Source of the DNA: Acholoe squamosa
Lineage: Eukaryota; Annelida; Polychaeta; Phyllodocida; Polynoidae
Assembly: GCA_949317995.1 (NCBI GenBank)
Contig: OX439050.1
Span: forward strand, 50,221,777 to 50,285,776
Direction: 5' to 3'
DNA: 64,000 nucleotides
The notes under the pieces were generated by a model. It was given only the letters and a program-made list of their open reading frames with translations. It had not been told where the DNA came from and did no database searches. Made by a program: the position numbers and the translations under genes. Each line of letters starts with the position of its first letter. The first letter of the stretch is position 1. Below are positions 22,684 to 35,252 of the stretch, one piece after another.

Positions 22684-23714
22684 GTGTTCGAAAACCCACA
22701 TGAAGGAGAGATTGCAGAAGCTGCAAGATACATGGTCCCAGAAATAAGTGAGGAAGAGATAGATGGGGGACAAAGGAGGTTGAGGAGCTAATGTTGAGAC
22801 GTGGGGAGTCATCCGACAGGGTGAAGACAACCTGGAGAGGCAGATGGGAGAGGGAGCCCAAGCACTATAGTCCAAGAAAGATCCTGAGCCAGCCCAAGTA
22901 AAAGAGGAGGAGCCATACCAATGGCCCTGGGAGAGGGAACCGAAGGAAGGCAGCTAGTTGAGAGGTGGAGACATCTCAGATGGGAAGTGCCCGGAAAGGA
23001 TAGGTTCCAGGGAAAGACTTCGGACCGGGTAGTGTTTGGTGGACAGAAGAGGAATGGGAGGAAATCAACAGAGAAAGGGTTCCAGGTGGGCGGAGAAGAG
23101 AGGCCTCAAAGAAAGAAAAGGTGCATATATGGCTAGATTGGCAGAGGAAAGGTTCCTTATTTCATGTTGAGAATGAGCCTTACTATAGATTTGTATGGGA
23201 AGTCCCATTCTCCACCAGGGCGTGGAGAAACTGAATCTCATTCTCCACGACTCCATTCTCCACTGTGTTGCATCAAAATAGCCACAAACCCCTTGTCAAA
23301 AAGTAGTTTTGAGCACATTTAACACCAAGGCAACATGAAATAAATAGAGAGATCGGTACTCCAAACTTTGCCTTGCGCAATACTGCTTTGAGGCTATCTC
23401 ATGAAGAAACAATCAGTTTAGACTAAATCTTGTGAACCTCTATTTCCAGAAGCAGGAGTCAGGACTTTTTGGAGAACGGCCTAAATAAGGGAAAGAAGCC
23501 AAAACGGGGCACCGACGGAGAAGGAGTATCCAAGCCAGTCGTGAAGCCTACAAAGTATGATGGAACTACTGACCTAGCAGATTATCTTCATTATTTCGAC
23601 CTTGGCATCAAAGTGAATGGCTGTAGCCCAGCAGAGGCTGGGATGTTCTTGGGGTTAAGCCTATCTGGTGCCACCCAGAGACTGTTGACTGGCTGCAAGC
23701 CTGTGTCATACTAG

Positions 23715-25018
23715 GGATTGTGCATGATCAAGTTGTCATATGAGAAATATCATATGACTAGTGGTTATAGTGAGTAAGAATATCAAGCTCTCATTAGTGT
23801 TATTCCAGTTATCACTGGTTTATTCAGCTTTAGGCAGATATATAAGAATATCAATCATACATATGTTAATATGCAGGTAATTTCCACACACAGTAAATAT
23901 ACAATTGTTTATAAAGTATAATGTTCTGTTCCACTCCCCTTGTGATACACTGTCCAGTATGGTCCTAGGTGGGTTCCCACACCTAGCTCCTGACCTGCTG
24001 CTTAGAGGGATAATATATAAATGTGTAACTTTACCCTCTGGTAGGTGTCTTGTAGCAGGTAGCCTCTGGCCACTAGTGGTATAGTCCTATGCCTGTCTGG
24101 CATAGTCTAACCCAGCATAGTGCAGAGCTATAGCAGGTAGCAGGATAGATGACTGGAGATGTTACCTCTAGGGTGGTTCTGGAGATTCTGCTTTCTAGGA
24201 GGAGCAGCCAGTGGTATATGTACCATTTCCTGGCTTGGCTCCTCAGACTGACTGGAGCCAGTGGCATCTGCCTAACTCTACAATTGTTTGAGGGGAGTCT
24301 TTCATGTGTCACTGGGTGCACAAAGGACCCCCATGGATGCCGCCATGTCCCCCATTGTCTTGGTCAGTTTGGCATGTTCAGACCCTCATATCTCGGTCGT
24401 TTACGCCGCTACGGCCTCCATCTTGCGCATGCGGGGACTTGAATATGTCAAGTTACCAACGCCCGCTTTTCGGGCGTGTAACTCACGCTGGTTCGTCTGT
24501 AGCGCATTCGGAGGTTGAAACAGTCTAGGTGGCGTAACTTCCTTAATGATAGGAGTTCCGCCTTGATCTTGGACTCATTTTGACCGTCCAATTATGGCCT
24601 TCTCATAAATGCTTTCATATTTGACCTAGGTCACTCAGGAGCGACGCTAGAGCGACTGGAAGGTTATGGCGTTGTTACTTATGTAACTTATTGTTCATTG
24701 TTAGGGTGCTCAGACACCCATGATGGCGTCAGCGGTGCCCAGGCACCCGTGACGGCCGGTTGCATTCACTTACAAGTTATTATTTTGTGCACTGAACCAT
24801 AAGGTCGGTCTGCTTTGACCATTAGATCATTATATTGTGCAGTGGACCATGAGGTCGGTCTCTTTGGTGATGTAACTTATGTATATTTGACATGGCTGGT
24901 GTTCAGTGGAGCATGAACGCTCACATGGCAGTACAATGTATTAATTTCTTATATATTCTTTGATTAATACAGTAATATGTTACAATTTATGGAATAATAA
25001 ATTGGTATATGATACCTG
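23715..25018. mobile_element. Insertion of about 1.3 kb within the gag-like region
   Basis: The sequence between the two gag-like segments is unrelated to them. It contains a GC-rich patch (24340-24540) and repeated phrases around GGTCGGTCT and GTGCAGTGGACCAT. The possible duplicated flank CATAC / GATACC is short and uncertain. Type not recognised; could be a solo LTR. Confidence 0.4.
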
Positions 25019-25172
25019 CTACCCTGGAGGGGCATGCCAAGCTCAGGAAGGCATTGGTGGAACGCTTCGAGCCCACTAATCACTAACCGTACAAAGTATT
25101 GCTCTGAACCAGGGTGCCACGACTGGTTGGAGGGGGCGGCATTACCTGTGGCAGAGGGACCCACTCCACCAG

Positions 25173-25326
25173 CATGGGCGTGGAAAGCAGGGGGGACATG
25201 TCCCCTCCACTTTTGGCCAACTCCTCAAAATGTCAAAACTAAAAGGTCAAGCAAAGGGAGGTCAAATATTGCATAAACCCCCCCCCCTGGTCCTACCCAC
25301 TCTGAAACTGCTTCCCACACCCCTGG
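25173..25326. mobile_element. hAT-like TIR element, inverted copy of 7776
   Basis: Starts CATGGGCGTGGAAAGCAG, ends CTGCTTCCCACACCCCTG. The interior shows AAAAGGTCAAGCAAAGGGAG, the complement of the other copy. Inserted in the old retroelement; no clear duplication remains. Confidence 0.65.
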
Positions 25327-25579
25327 CCAAAGGGGAGAAACTGGGCTGTGCTACAATCAGAGGTTGGAGATATCTCACAAGTACGGCATTGGGTAGAGGG
25401 AGCAGAGGTACTAGAGAGAGTGACAAACGTACCTGGGGCTATGAGATGAAGGCATGGCACTCCCAATTGGGCTGATTGACTAAAGAAAAAGAGGTCCTCG
25501 GCCTATGATGGGAATTCCCATGTAGCAAGGCCAGTTTTGACCAAAGTGGGCAAAATCCATTACCGGTACACGGGCTTAG

Positions 25580-26790
25580 TTTGGGTAGATGCTGGGTTTC
25601 CAGTCCGGGCCAGAGTGGGCAGCCCTTAACAGGCAAACTGACTCGAGCCTGTTGGGCTCCCAATGGGTTTTGTCCTCAGCCAACGGTGTGAATCACATTG
25701 AGCACCCTGATTCAGGCGCAGATCAGTTTTGAAATGGGCAACCACATTGGGCACAGGTTGGTTTGAAAACGGGCATCACAAAATGGCTGAGAGTGGGTTT
25801 GTATAGGGCAAACTCACCATCAGCATTTGTGATTTGACACCAGATGGCCAATCTATATCACATACACTTTCTTTTCCTATACAGAATTGATTCTCTCAAA
25901 TATAGAACAACTGAAGTATTCTACTAAATTATACATTGAGTAGCAATGTACAGACTTTATCATAGTTTGGAAATCCTTAGATATTCCCTTTAAAGAATGT
26001 GCAGATCAAGGTCATCTGGCAGTTGTAAAGTGACTACACCATTCCTAATGCAGTGAATGCGATATAAGGTTCAGACATGCTAACTACAGGCACTATGAGC
26101 TTAAAAGTTCTGATCTATGCTCCTTCATGGTGCATCTATGAAGATAGGCACTAAAGAAGGCCAGGATGTCATTAGACTCAAATTGTCTTTTCTTGGTTTT
26201 GTTATTTTGAGAATTTCTAAGAAATTTTTCGTAATTTTCTTTTTTTTAGCTATTTTTTTTAGATTTTCATATTTTGTATTTTTCTTAGATTTTCATCCAT
26301 TTTCTCTGGTCTTGAGTCAATAGTTTGCATATACATATGCACATTTTTCACATTTCTCATATGCTTTTCATATTTTCTACCATGAAAGCAAAGAATCTTC
26401 CAAAATCTACCCATACATTTCTAAACAGAATAGAAAAAAAATTTACAAAAAAAAAAAAAGAAACTTCAACCTACTGACCTTAGATCTTTGGGCCATGTTA
26501 CTGGAAACACACCATTTTTTTGGCCTGAGTATCACAGGGTATTGGTGTACTTGGTAAGGGGGGGGGGGAGTCATATTCAATAATTCAATAGATTCTTCTG
26601 AATTTTCTTTTAAGAATATGGCAAAATTGCTCAGCCCAGTTTGGACCACATCAAAAACCGATGTTGAACTCAATCTGAGCCCAAATACATTAGCCCTCTT
26701 TGAAACTGATCTGTGCCCAAATTGGTTAGCACAGTGTCAAACAGACACTTTGCTGAGGACAAAAACCATTGGTCAGGCCTGTTAAAAAAG
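25580..26790. mobile_element. Element with long (over 100 bp) imperfect TIRs
   Basis: The left arm (about 25630-25760) holds TTAACAGGC, CCAATGGGTTTTGTCCTCAG and GATCAGTTTTGAAATGGGC. The right arm (26640-26790) is its diverged reverse complement. The interior of about 900 bp is AT-rich without coding frames. Long TIRs occur in several DNA transposon groups; not assigned. Confidence 0.5.
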
Positions 26791-27400
26791 GACCATCAGC
26801 CAGCTGCAAGGGGGCTTCTATTGGCCAGACTTAAGAATAGATGTCCCCCTCTGGTGTGCCAGCTGCAACCCTTGCCTTGCGGAGGAAGGCGCTACCTTGT
26901 GCCCTGATGGGCCATGTGGGGGTGGGCCTACCCCTCCAGCGTATAGCCGTCATGGGTGCCCTACCCATGTCCACAATTGGTAATATTCCGCCCCATGTGT
27001 CCCGCAAGCGGGAGTATCTCCCTTCGACTGGCGCTGGGCACTGCTATCTGGAGTGTTTCCTCCCTGCTGACCCTTCTGTGGCCCCAGTGTCGCTTACAGC
27101 TATTCAGGAGGCTCCGCCCACATTGGCCAGGAGGATGGTGGACGAGTTCATTTGTAGACTATGGGCTCCGGTTGAGATGTGTACAGACCAAGGCAATAAC
27201 TTCAAGTCAGGGTTATTCCGTGAAATCACCGTCCACCTGGAGAGAAGGCAAACATGCACTTGCTCTTTCAGACCACAAAGTGATGGCATGGTGGAGCGGG
27301 CAAATTGTACTATAGAAATATTACCTACTGACCCTGGGCCAGGAGACCCTTGCCCCCCTGGATTTAATCTACCTGCTAGAGCCTGACAGGGCAGGAGGGC
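26790..27400 (+). mobile_element. Integrase-like fossil segment
   Basis: Residues GGFYWPDLRIDVPLWC and CNPC recall the zinc-binding lead-in. LWAPVEMCTDQGNNFKS and FRPQSDGMVERANCTIE match the catalytic core region of Ty3/gypsy integrases. Broken; part of the fossil at 22585-27650. Confidence 0.7.
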
Positions 27401-27659
27401 CAGGCTATGTGGCAGAGTTGCAAACTGCCATGGCCGGGCCTACTGTACATCCAGGCAGGCATTGGGTAAGAGGCATTGGGTAAGAGGAACTACGATGCAC
27501 GAGTAGTGGCTGGGAGTTAGGAGTTGGTAGCAAGGTGTATTACTAACACCCTTTGAGGAAGAAAGGCCTCTTCCCCAAACTGCAAAGCTACTGGACCGAC
27601 CCCTGGGAGGTAGGGGAGCACTTCAAGTAGTGCACTATGACATGCTAAAACCGGCCGCA

Positions 27660-30600
27660 ACAGGGAGGTTCAGATGGCAGAGATAGAGCTGTCCGAGCTG
27701 AGGAGGTCCAATGAAGAGGATGTCTGCGACCAGGAGGATCTGTAAGAGAGGCAGTTGAACCATGTAAAAATGAAGAAATAAGGAGGGAGCTTCAGCTCCA
27801 GCTAGGGAACCTGAAAGAAGAAAGATGTTAGCCAAACACAGGGAGAAGTGGAGGGTGTATGAGATGTTGGAAGAGGCCCAGCCGAAAAATCGTGAAAATG
27901 AAGAACAGGAGGAAAGGTGGGCTGCAGAATGGAGAGATGTCACCTCTGCCGGGGTGGTGGTTAACTCATTAACTTCTGATGATGCCAATGGGCATCACAT
28001 GGCCAAAAACTGATGATGCCATTTGGCATTATTTTAAAAGTACATAAAAGGTCCATTTCTGAGAAAAATAATATTCTGATTGGCTTAGTTTTTTCACAAA
28101 GTTTTTTTACAAGCAAAGTTTTTTCCAATTGATCCACAACATGAAGTGATAATAAACATGAAGATTGACATGGTTTGATCACTTTCGTAGATTGGAATAT
28201 ATAGGTGAATGTGATGAAATAAAAATGACATATACAATGATGCACAATGAAGTTTTGCCTTCCCCTTGATAGCACATACATGAAATACAACACAGAAAAA
28301 AAAATTAGAAATAAAAAAATAGATGAAGTAGCTTACTTTCAAACCAAATTGTAAGTTTGCCCATAATTCATCCTCCCAAAGTACAGTAATAAAGCCTGTC
28401 TTCTAGAGTCAAGGCATATTTTGATGCCAGTAGTTTAAGATGTAGGAACAGATTTTGGCCCGTGAGGAAAGGGTTAAGACAGTAGAAAGAGAAAGTGTAA
28501 GGGCACAGGCAGAGGAGCCACCGGAGGCGAAGTATGTCAAAGCTTAAGTCACTAAGCAACCTTATCAATAAAATAGATAACAACATTAAAGGCAGCAGCT
28601 TAACGGTTAGGATAAACCAGTGCCACTGGAGATAGTGGAGGGGGTAGAAGTCCCTAAGTATAAGTGTGAAATTTGTCTTCATATAGAAGGGAAGCAATGG
28701 TTCTTTATGTCGAGCAATGGTATGAACCGGCATCTCAAAGAACATTGGGAAATGCAAGAAGGCTAGGAATGCCCGAGTTGTGAGTATATGGTAGCCAAAA
28801 TAAGGTTAAACAATCTAGAGGCATATAGACCGAATGTACCTGGTGATGGCAGACTTCAGTGGAGTGCAAGGGGAAACCCGAGGAAGCCATGGATGTAGAC
28901 AACGACTCCACACAGCTTACAAGTCCCAAGACTCTGGCGGCTGAAAAACAGAAGCCAGCCAGTGGCAGCAGGACACAAGAAAAAGCCTGTAAAAAAGTCC
29001 TTGGACACAAGAGACCCGTCTCCGGAAGCCGGCACATCAGCGGGGGGAGGGGGTACAAGAGGAGGCCAGTCCAGCCAGCTCAACCTTCTCCAACCTCTCC
29101 TCCCTGAGAATAACCCTTATGGAAGAGAACGAGGCAGCCATAGCATCTAAGTACCTCGAGGAACTGCTGGGCCTCTGATCTGAAGAGAAATCTAGAACCA
29201 CTAAGAGGTCCAGCCACTCTACCTGCAGTACTTCGGGAAAAGGCTTGAAGCGAGCCTATGAATTGAGGAGAGGCAGAGTCCAGTAAAAGGAAGACGAGGA
29301 GGTCGCCCCGGGGGGACGCGACAGTGGGGGGACAACCGGCCCACTACACCACTGGAGACACAGCAGATGCTGGCCCTAGCACCTCTGATAGAAAGCGGCG
29401 CCTTGGAGGTAAATGAAGAACTAGCAGCAAAAGTTAAATTTGTGTTGGGGGTATTAGTTAAAAAGTATGGGCAAAAAGGGGAGACAGTGACAAAGACTTT
29501 AAGGATGCAGAAGGAGCTGCCCCTGGACCTTTGGAACAAAATTATGTTGAGACTAAGAAGGGAACTAGCAGACCGACGTTAAAGCAGGACAAATATGATG
29601 TCACTAGCGGGGAAGATGGCGAGAGTCTGGGGCTAGGTGGGAATGAGTTAGATTCCAGCCCGGAGAAAATACCAAGCTATGAACTGATGAACAAGCCGAC
29701 AAACTTACCCGCAGATACTTACCCCGAAATCTGTCACCATAGTGACCCCTGAGTCTATAGAGAAAGTGGAGGATAGGGGCCCTTGGAAGGAGGAAGCCAG
29801 TACTTCAGAGAACAGATCAGGCTGGAGCGGAGGCGGAGGATGACACCAGTGAGGAGGCAGAGACACCTGTGGTCACACCAGCCTACATGGAGGCATGCCC
29901 CAAGCTCAAAGCCCAGTTTCTTGCAGACCTGAACGATACAATGAAATAGACCAAAAAGGCTAAGAGAGAAAAGAAAGAGATAGCAGAGTGGGAAAAAAGG
30001 AAAGAGAGAAAAAGAGAAAGGAAGGAAAAAGAGGAGGAGGAATGCTGAAAGGCGGAGGAGGAGAGACAGGAGAACCTATTAAAGGGCTGCCAAACTAGAG
30101 AAAGAGAGAAAGGCTAAAGAAAGGAGAAAGGCTCAAAAGAAGAAAAAGGAGGGTGAAGCCGTGTCTGGGATTCCAAAAGGGAAAGGAGAAGGGAAGTCGT
30201 CTACAACGAGACTGAGTGTAGAGGAAATATTTAAACGTGAAGACCTGCCCCAGTTACGCCAAGCTCCAAAACCTCAACCACTACCAAAACTACACAGAAA
30301 GTGCCGATGGAGGACGAGGTAGAGCAACTAGTGACTCAGTTTAAAGGTATCTCAGTGAACAAACCAGGAGTGAGTGTGCCGCAGAAACAGTCTGCCAAGC
30401 CTAGGGCTATGACTACTCCAGCCGATAAGAATGGCCATGTGTTTGGATCTACTCCGGTGATAAAAACCCCCAACATTATTTGCACTGCCCAAGCTGGATA
30501 GGTATCCAAGGACTGTAACAGTTGGTCTGGATGGACTTAAACTATGTTTTCCCAAGAGAGATTTCTTGCTGCGAGTAGAGGTAGGGGAAGAGGGGGAAAG

Positions 30601-30750
30601 GCAGAGACAATGGTAATGGTGCCGGTGGGAGTAGAGGCTGTTATGGGGGACACCAATGACCCCATACCAGTTCATGTGCCAGCAGTAAACCACATGGTAC
30701 TGATGACCGGAGTGACCGTGGGAGAGATGGGGAGGGTAGAAAATTAGGTG
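27660..30750 (+). mobile_element. Degenerate coding DNA, probably element-derived
   Basis: Purine-rich, charged, coiled-coil-like stretches (27680-27960, 29940-30170), a zinc-finger-like CEICLHIEGKQWFF with a later HLKEH (28663-28745), a helical stretch LAAKVKFVLGVLVKKYGQKG (29420-29480), and YPRTVTVGLDGLKLCF at about 30495. Style and position suggest structural proteins of a retroelement or related mobile element, heavily broken. I could not name the family. Host origin is less likely. Confidence 0.4.
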
Positions 30751-30759
30751 TTGTGCATT

Positions 30760-31690
30760 GAAGCACAGAAGGCTCAGGGTAGGTACTGTAAAACCCCTTA
30801 TCAACTGTGTTGGGTCACAGGAATCAGCACTTGCGAAATATTGACTAATTACTTACAAATAGAGACTATTATCTATACATGTACTGACACCAGTCTGCCA
30901 TGATCTCTTACTGAACCCCTTGGCATGCTGGCCCCCTGGTGCACTGGCATGCTGGCCCCTGGACACCTGGCCCCAGACACTGGACACCTGGCCCCTTAGA
31001 CACCTAGCCCCTGGACACCTGGGCCCCTGTTGACATAGCCCCCTCACTCCCAAATCTCCCTCCCTCATAAATCTATTCACTTGAGCAAGTCAAATGTCAA
31101 TTCACCTGGATACAGAGACAAGCGTCTGAAAATATGAGTCAGTTTGCGCATGCGCAACTTTTACGAACAGCAAGCCGAACATCTCACATTTAGACGCTTT
31201 TGTTCAATCATATAAGAATAAAGAGAGAAAGGCCGAGAGAAAAGTCAGACCAGGACCTAAGCCTATGGGGAAGTGGATTGTAGAATCATTGAAAAGTGAT
31301 CTATTTTTTATTTGAAAATAATCATGGTAAATAGATGAGTGCATGTTTAGATTTTTTTCTTGCATGAATATACAGACAAATATATGAACTTATTATTTAT
31401 AACAATTTTATTAATGTATAACTTCTATTTCCTATAGAAAATGTAAAATGAAAAATGGACTTTTGTTCATTTTTAAACACCACCGCCAACCGGGTAGTGC
31501 CGGGTGGGGTGCAGTCTGCCTCGATCCAGAGTTTGCCGAACGGAGATGTGGAACTTGTCCAGGTAGTACGCACTAGGTATGGAGTAAAGAACCCCAAGAC
31601 AGAGAAGGCAGAGACGGGCGAGGTGGCCAGAGGGAACCAGCAATAAACTTGGTAAGTGTCCTCTTGTAGAGAAGAGTACATAAGCTCAGT
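30760..31690 (+). repeat. Retroelement leader-like repeat, copy 2
   Basis: Colinear with 5130-5540: GCACAGAAGGCTCAGGGT, TTTAGACGCTTT, GAGAGAAAAGTC, AT-rich stretch, TTTCCTATAG and AAAATGTAAAATG. An extra block with CCTGGACACCTGGCCCC repeats (30915-31030) is inserted in this copy. Confidence 0.5.
30915..31030. repeat. Short tandem repeat CCTGGACACCTGGCCCC
   Basis: About five imperfect units of 17-20 bp. Confidence 0.7.
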
Positions 31691-32027
31691 ATAGGATGGC
31701 TAAGCTCAGTATAGGATGGCTACCGGGTCGGAGGTCGTGTAACAGAGGTATGGGAGGTGGATGGCGAGTCTTCAGAGGTATCCTGAGACAGTACAGGCAG
31801 AGTGCAGGGGTACGACAATCACCTATGTAGCAGGGCTGGGAAGAAAGCACTGTTGTGAGCAGGAGTCTAAGGTATTTTCTACTGTCTTCACCTGCATTCC
31901 AGAGGGCAGCAGCAAAGGAGAGACAGGGACTCCGGCGGAGGAACGCTGCAGCGTGGCTGACGGAGGGATGGTTGGCAGTGGAAGGACAAAGTGGCGACAC
32001 TATATATGCTGTATTGTTGTATAGAGT
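31691..32027. other. Unassigned DNA
   Basis: A 17-bp phrase (GCTCAGTATAGGATGGC) is directly repeated at about 31684-31720. Worn coding-like composition; no family recognised. Confidence 0.35.
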
Positions 32028-32168
32028 CAGGGGCGTAGGAAGCAAATTTTTATTGGGGGGGCCCAGGGGTCTCGGTTGGGGGGGCCTGCTATATTTTTAT
32101 ATAGTCTTATATAGGGAACCTCCTCATTATTGGGGGGGGGCCCTGGCCCCCCTTTTCCTACGCCCCTG
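32028..32168. mobile_element. hAT-like TIR element CAGGGGCGTAGG, copy 2
   Basis: Ends CAGGGGCGTAGGAAGC and CCTACGCCCCTG; the interior matches copy 1 (TTTTTATTGGGGGG, GGTCTCGGTTGGG, AGGGAACCTC). Flanks AGAGT/AAAGT are near-identical 5-mers. Confidence 0.75.
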
Positions 32169-32214
32169 AAAGTGTATATGATGTTATGACTATATCCTGC
32201 ATAGGGGATGGCAG

Positions 32215-34975
32215 GCATGGAGAGACTTTGTCTCAAAAATTAACAACACTCCAATCACCAAGATCTGGAATATGATCAGAAGAATGAAGGGGAAAAATGA
32301 CAGTCCCCAAATTCAGCACCTTAAATCCAATGGCTGAGACATTGCAGACACCAAAGCAGTAGCAGACCTCATTGGACTCACCATTGAAGAAATATCATCC
32401 CACAATGGAGGAACTCCTCACTTTAATCCTGTCAGAGAGGTTGAGGAAAGAGTCCCCATTTATTCGGTGATAATAATAACCATCCCTACAATTTACCCTT
32501 CTCAATCAATGAACTAAAGTCTGCTCTAAGCAATACCAAAAATAGCTCTGCAGCAGGACCTGATGACGTTCCCTATGAATTTCTGACAAAACTACCAGAG
32601 GCCTCCCAGGACTGCCTCTTAGGCATCATGAACCACATATGGGAGACAGGCAACTTCCCAGTACATTGGCGAGAGGCAACAGTTCTCCCATTTCCCAAAC
32701 CCGAAAAAGATCTATCAAATCCCAGGAACTATCGTCCTATAGCTCTTACAAGCTGTATCTGCAAGACCATGGAGAGAATGGTCAATGCTCGACTAGTCTG
32801 GTATCTTGAAAGCAAGAACATCCTCAATCCTTACCAGTGTGGGTTTTGTAAGGGACGATTGACACTGAATGCACTAGCCAGCCTTGAAACATATAAAAAA
32901 AATGCTTTCATAAAGAACCAACAAGTGGTTGCCATCTTCTTCGACCTTGAAAAGGCCTATGACACTACCTGGCAGTATGGGATATTGAAAGACCTAAAGA
33001 AGAATGGCCTGACAGGCCAACTCCCACGATTCATTCAGAAATACATCTCCAATAGGCGATTCAAAGTGAGGGTCAATAACACCTTTTCCGACTTCTTCAA
33101 CCAAGAGTCAGGAGTCCCACAAGGAGGCATCCTGTCAGTGACCCTATTCCTCCTCAAAATAAATGAAATCATCAAAGCTCTGCCATCAGAGGTTTGTCGG
33201 ACACTATACGTGGATGACTTCCTCATCTCCTTCCGTGGTAGAAGCATCTAGACCATTGAGAGGAAGCTACAACTATGTGTAACGAAACTGATGGAGTGGG
33301 CTGACAAGAATGGCTTCAAGTTCTCCAAGAACAAAACCTCCATCATGCACTTCCATTACGATTCCACCCCAGAACGAGAACCAGACATATACATAGACAA
33401 AGACAATTCTCAGCGCATTCCAGTCGTTCAAAGAACCAAGTTTCTTGGTTTGGTCCTAGACCGGAAGTTGTGCTTCAAAGAGCATATACATTACCTGCGT
33501 AAGAAATGCAAGAAAGCCCTCAACCTGCTAAGAGTAGTGGCACACCCATCCTGGGGAGGAGAACAAGCCACACTGCTAAAGCTCTACAGGGCCCTAGTTC
33601 GCTCACAGATAGACTATGGCCTATCCATCTATGGAGCAGCCAGTCCCTCATACTTTAAAATGGCTGAGTCTATACAAAACCAAGGTTTACGAATCTGCCT
33701 GGGAGCCTTCAGGACATCTCGCATCAAAAGCCTTGAAGTAGAGGCCAATGAACTGCCACTCCTCTTGAGGCAAGAAAAAGTATGTCTGCAATATGCAATT
33801 TGAATTGCAGCAAACACTAACAACCCTGCAACAACGCTCCTCAAAACACCTGCATATCAGGAGGAATATGACCGCAAGTGGTTTCTTGCTCCATTTAGAG
33901 TGAGAGTTACAAAATCACTGAAAGAAGCAGGCATTGATCTGAACGAAGTTATGGAGCTGACCATTGCAGAGAGACCACCATGGACACTGTACCAACCAGA
34001 AATCATTCTCAGCTTAGTCACACACAGAAAAGGAAACACATCAAGCACTGCTTACCAGGCAGCTTTCAATGAACTGCGCGACAATTATAAGGACTATGAG
34101 ACCATCTTCACTGATGGATCTCATATGGCAAACAAGACAGCCTCAGCAGCTGTAAAAGGCTTAGACTCTTACAAAGAACGTCTTCCAGATGACGCATCTA
34201 TCTACTCGGTAGAGTTGCATGCCCTCTACCTTGCACAAGACCATGTAGAAACCTCAGAGGCAAAATACCATCTGATCCTCTCAGACTCCCAGTCATCACT
34301 TAAAGCCATGCAAACAGGCGCATGGAACCACCCTCTAGTAAACAAAGTACTGGAAAGACACCACCAGTTAACAGAGGAGGGAAAGAACATCAAATATGGT
34401 TGGGTCCTGGCCATGTAGGGATTCAAGGAAATGAACAAGCAGACTCAGCTGCCAAGGATGCCCTGGGCCAGGCAGTAGCACAAATGCCACTTCCATCAAA
34501 CGACCTAAAGCGCAAGATCAACAAGTACATATATAACAAATGGCAAACATCATGGGACACAGAGGTGGAAAACCAACTCCAAAAGATCCAAACAAAGGTC
34601 AACATGACCAAACCCTACAAGTGCAAGGTCCATGGTTACAGAATAGGGAGAGAAAACCCTCCCAAGTGTGCCCACTGTCAGAACCCCTGACAGTGGAGCA
34701 CATCCTCATTGATTGCCAACAGTGTCCCTACAGGGCACAATACCACGTTTGTACAAGCTTGAAAGAACTATTTGAGAAACACAAGCCAGAAGAAATATTG
34801 GGATATATAAAAGCCCTTGGGCTCTACAATAACATCTAGTTGAAACCTGATGATTACTTCCCCCACATAGACAAATCATACCACCATTTCCACTGATAGT
34901 GCCTATCAACCTGTGAAGCACAGGATAGCCACTTAGTTCCGCTTAAGTGCTGTAAAACACAAATCAATCAATCAG
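32215..34975 (+). mobile_element. RNase H-bearing LINE (I/Nimb-like), 5'-truncated
   Basis: Reverse transcriptase blocks appear in order: YRPIALTSCICKTMERM, QCGF, FFDLEKAYDTTW, SGVPQGG and YVDD (33207-33218). RNase H follows with FTDGSHM, ELHAL, ILSDSQSS and GNEQADSAAK (34110-34460). A C-terminal CAHC...VEHILIDC zinc-binding end and a tail of AATC repeats (34958-34973) complete it. The endonuclease half is missing. The main frame is broken by stops at 33249 and 33801 and by frame changes near 34410 and 34688, so it is dead but only moderately old. An RNase H after the reverse transcriptase, and motif wording, point to the I group (I/Nimb); clade not tested. Confidence 0.85.
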
Positions 34976-35080
34976 GCATTATTATAGTGTTGGTACCACC
35001 CACAGGGTTGGGGTTACTAGGATTATTGTTATTACCGTATAAACATGTTCTCTTTTAAAATACACATATAACACAGAGAC

Positions 35081-35239
35081 TGGGCTTCCCTAGCCCACTT
35101 AAAAGGGTCTATATCTGTTCTTTCCTATCCCCTCAGATGCACCGAGACAACACTTGAAATTGTGTAATGTAGTTCTCGCAATGAATATGACCTTAGCTGT
35201 TGAAATGGCGTTAAACATCTATTACTCACTCACTCGCTC
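35081..35239 (+). mobile_element. SINE family E, copy 2, with 13-bp target duplication
   Basis: Head TGGGCTTCCCTAGCCCACTT, tail ATGGCGTTAAACATC then ACTCACTCACTCGCTC. ATAACACAGAGAC flanks exactly at 35068-35080 and 35240-35252. Confidence 0.87.
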
Positions 35240-35252
35240 ATAACACAGAGAC

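Larger units (their letters stand above)
22585..27650 (+). mobile_element. Ty3/gypsy-like LTR retroelement remains (fossil, broken)
   Basis: A partial LTR end (22585-22683) is followed by a gag-like segment (23469-23714, KPTKYDGTTDLADYLHYF), a second gag-like segment (25022-25090), and an integrase-like segment (26770-27650) with a zinc-binding region, the core and a GPY/F-like end. The protease, reverse transcriptase and RNase H parts were not seen. It has many breaks and is interrupted by at least three insertions: about 1.3 kb at 23715-25015, a hAT-like element at 25173, and a long-TIR element at 25580-26790. Old and certainly inactive. A related LTR lies at 35253-35715. Confidence 0.6.

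Noticed and set aside
28368-28757. 129-codon reverse-strand frame
   Set aside because: Hydrophobic shadow of the forward-strand degenerate coding block with the zinc-finger-like motif.
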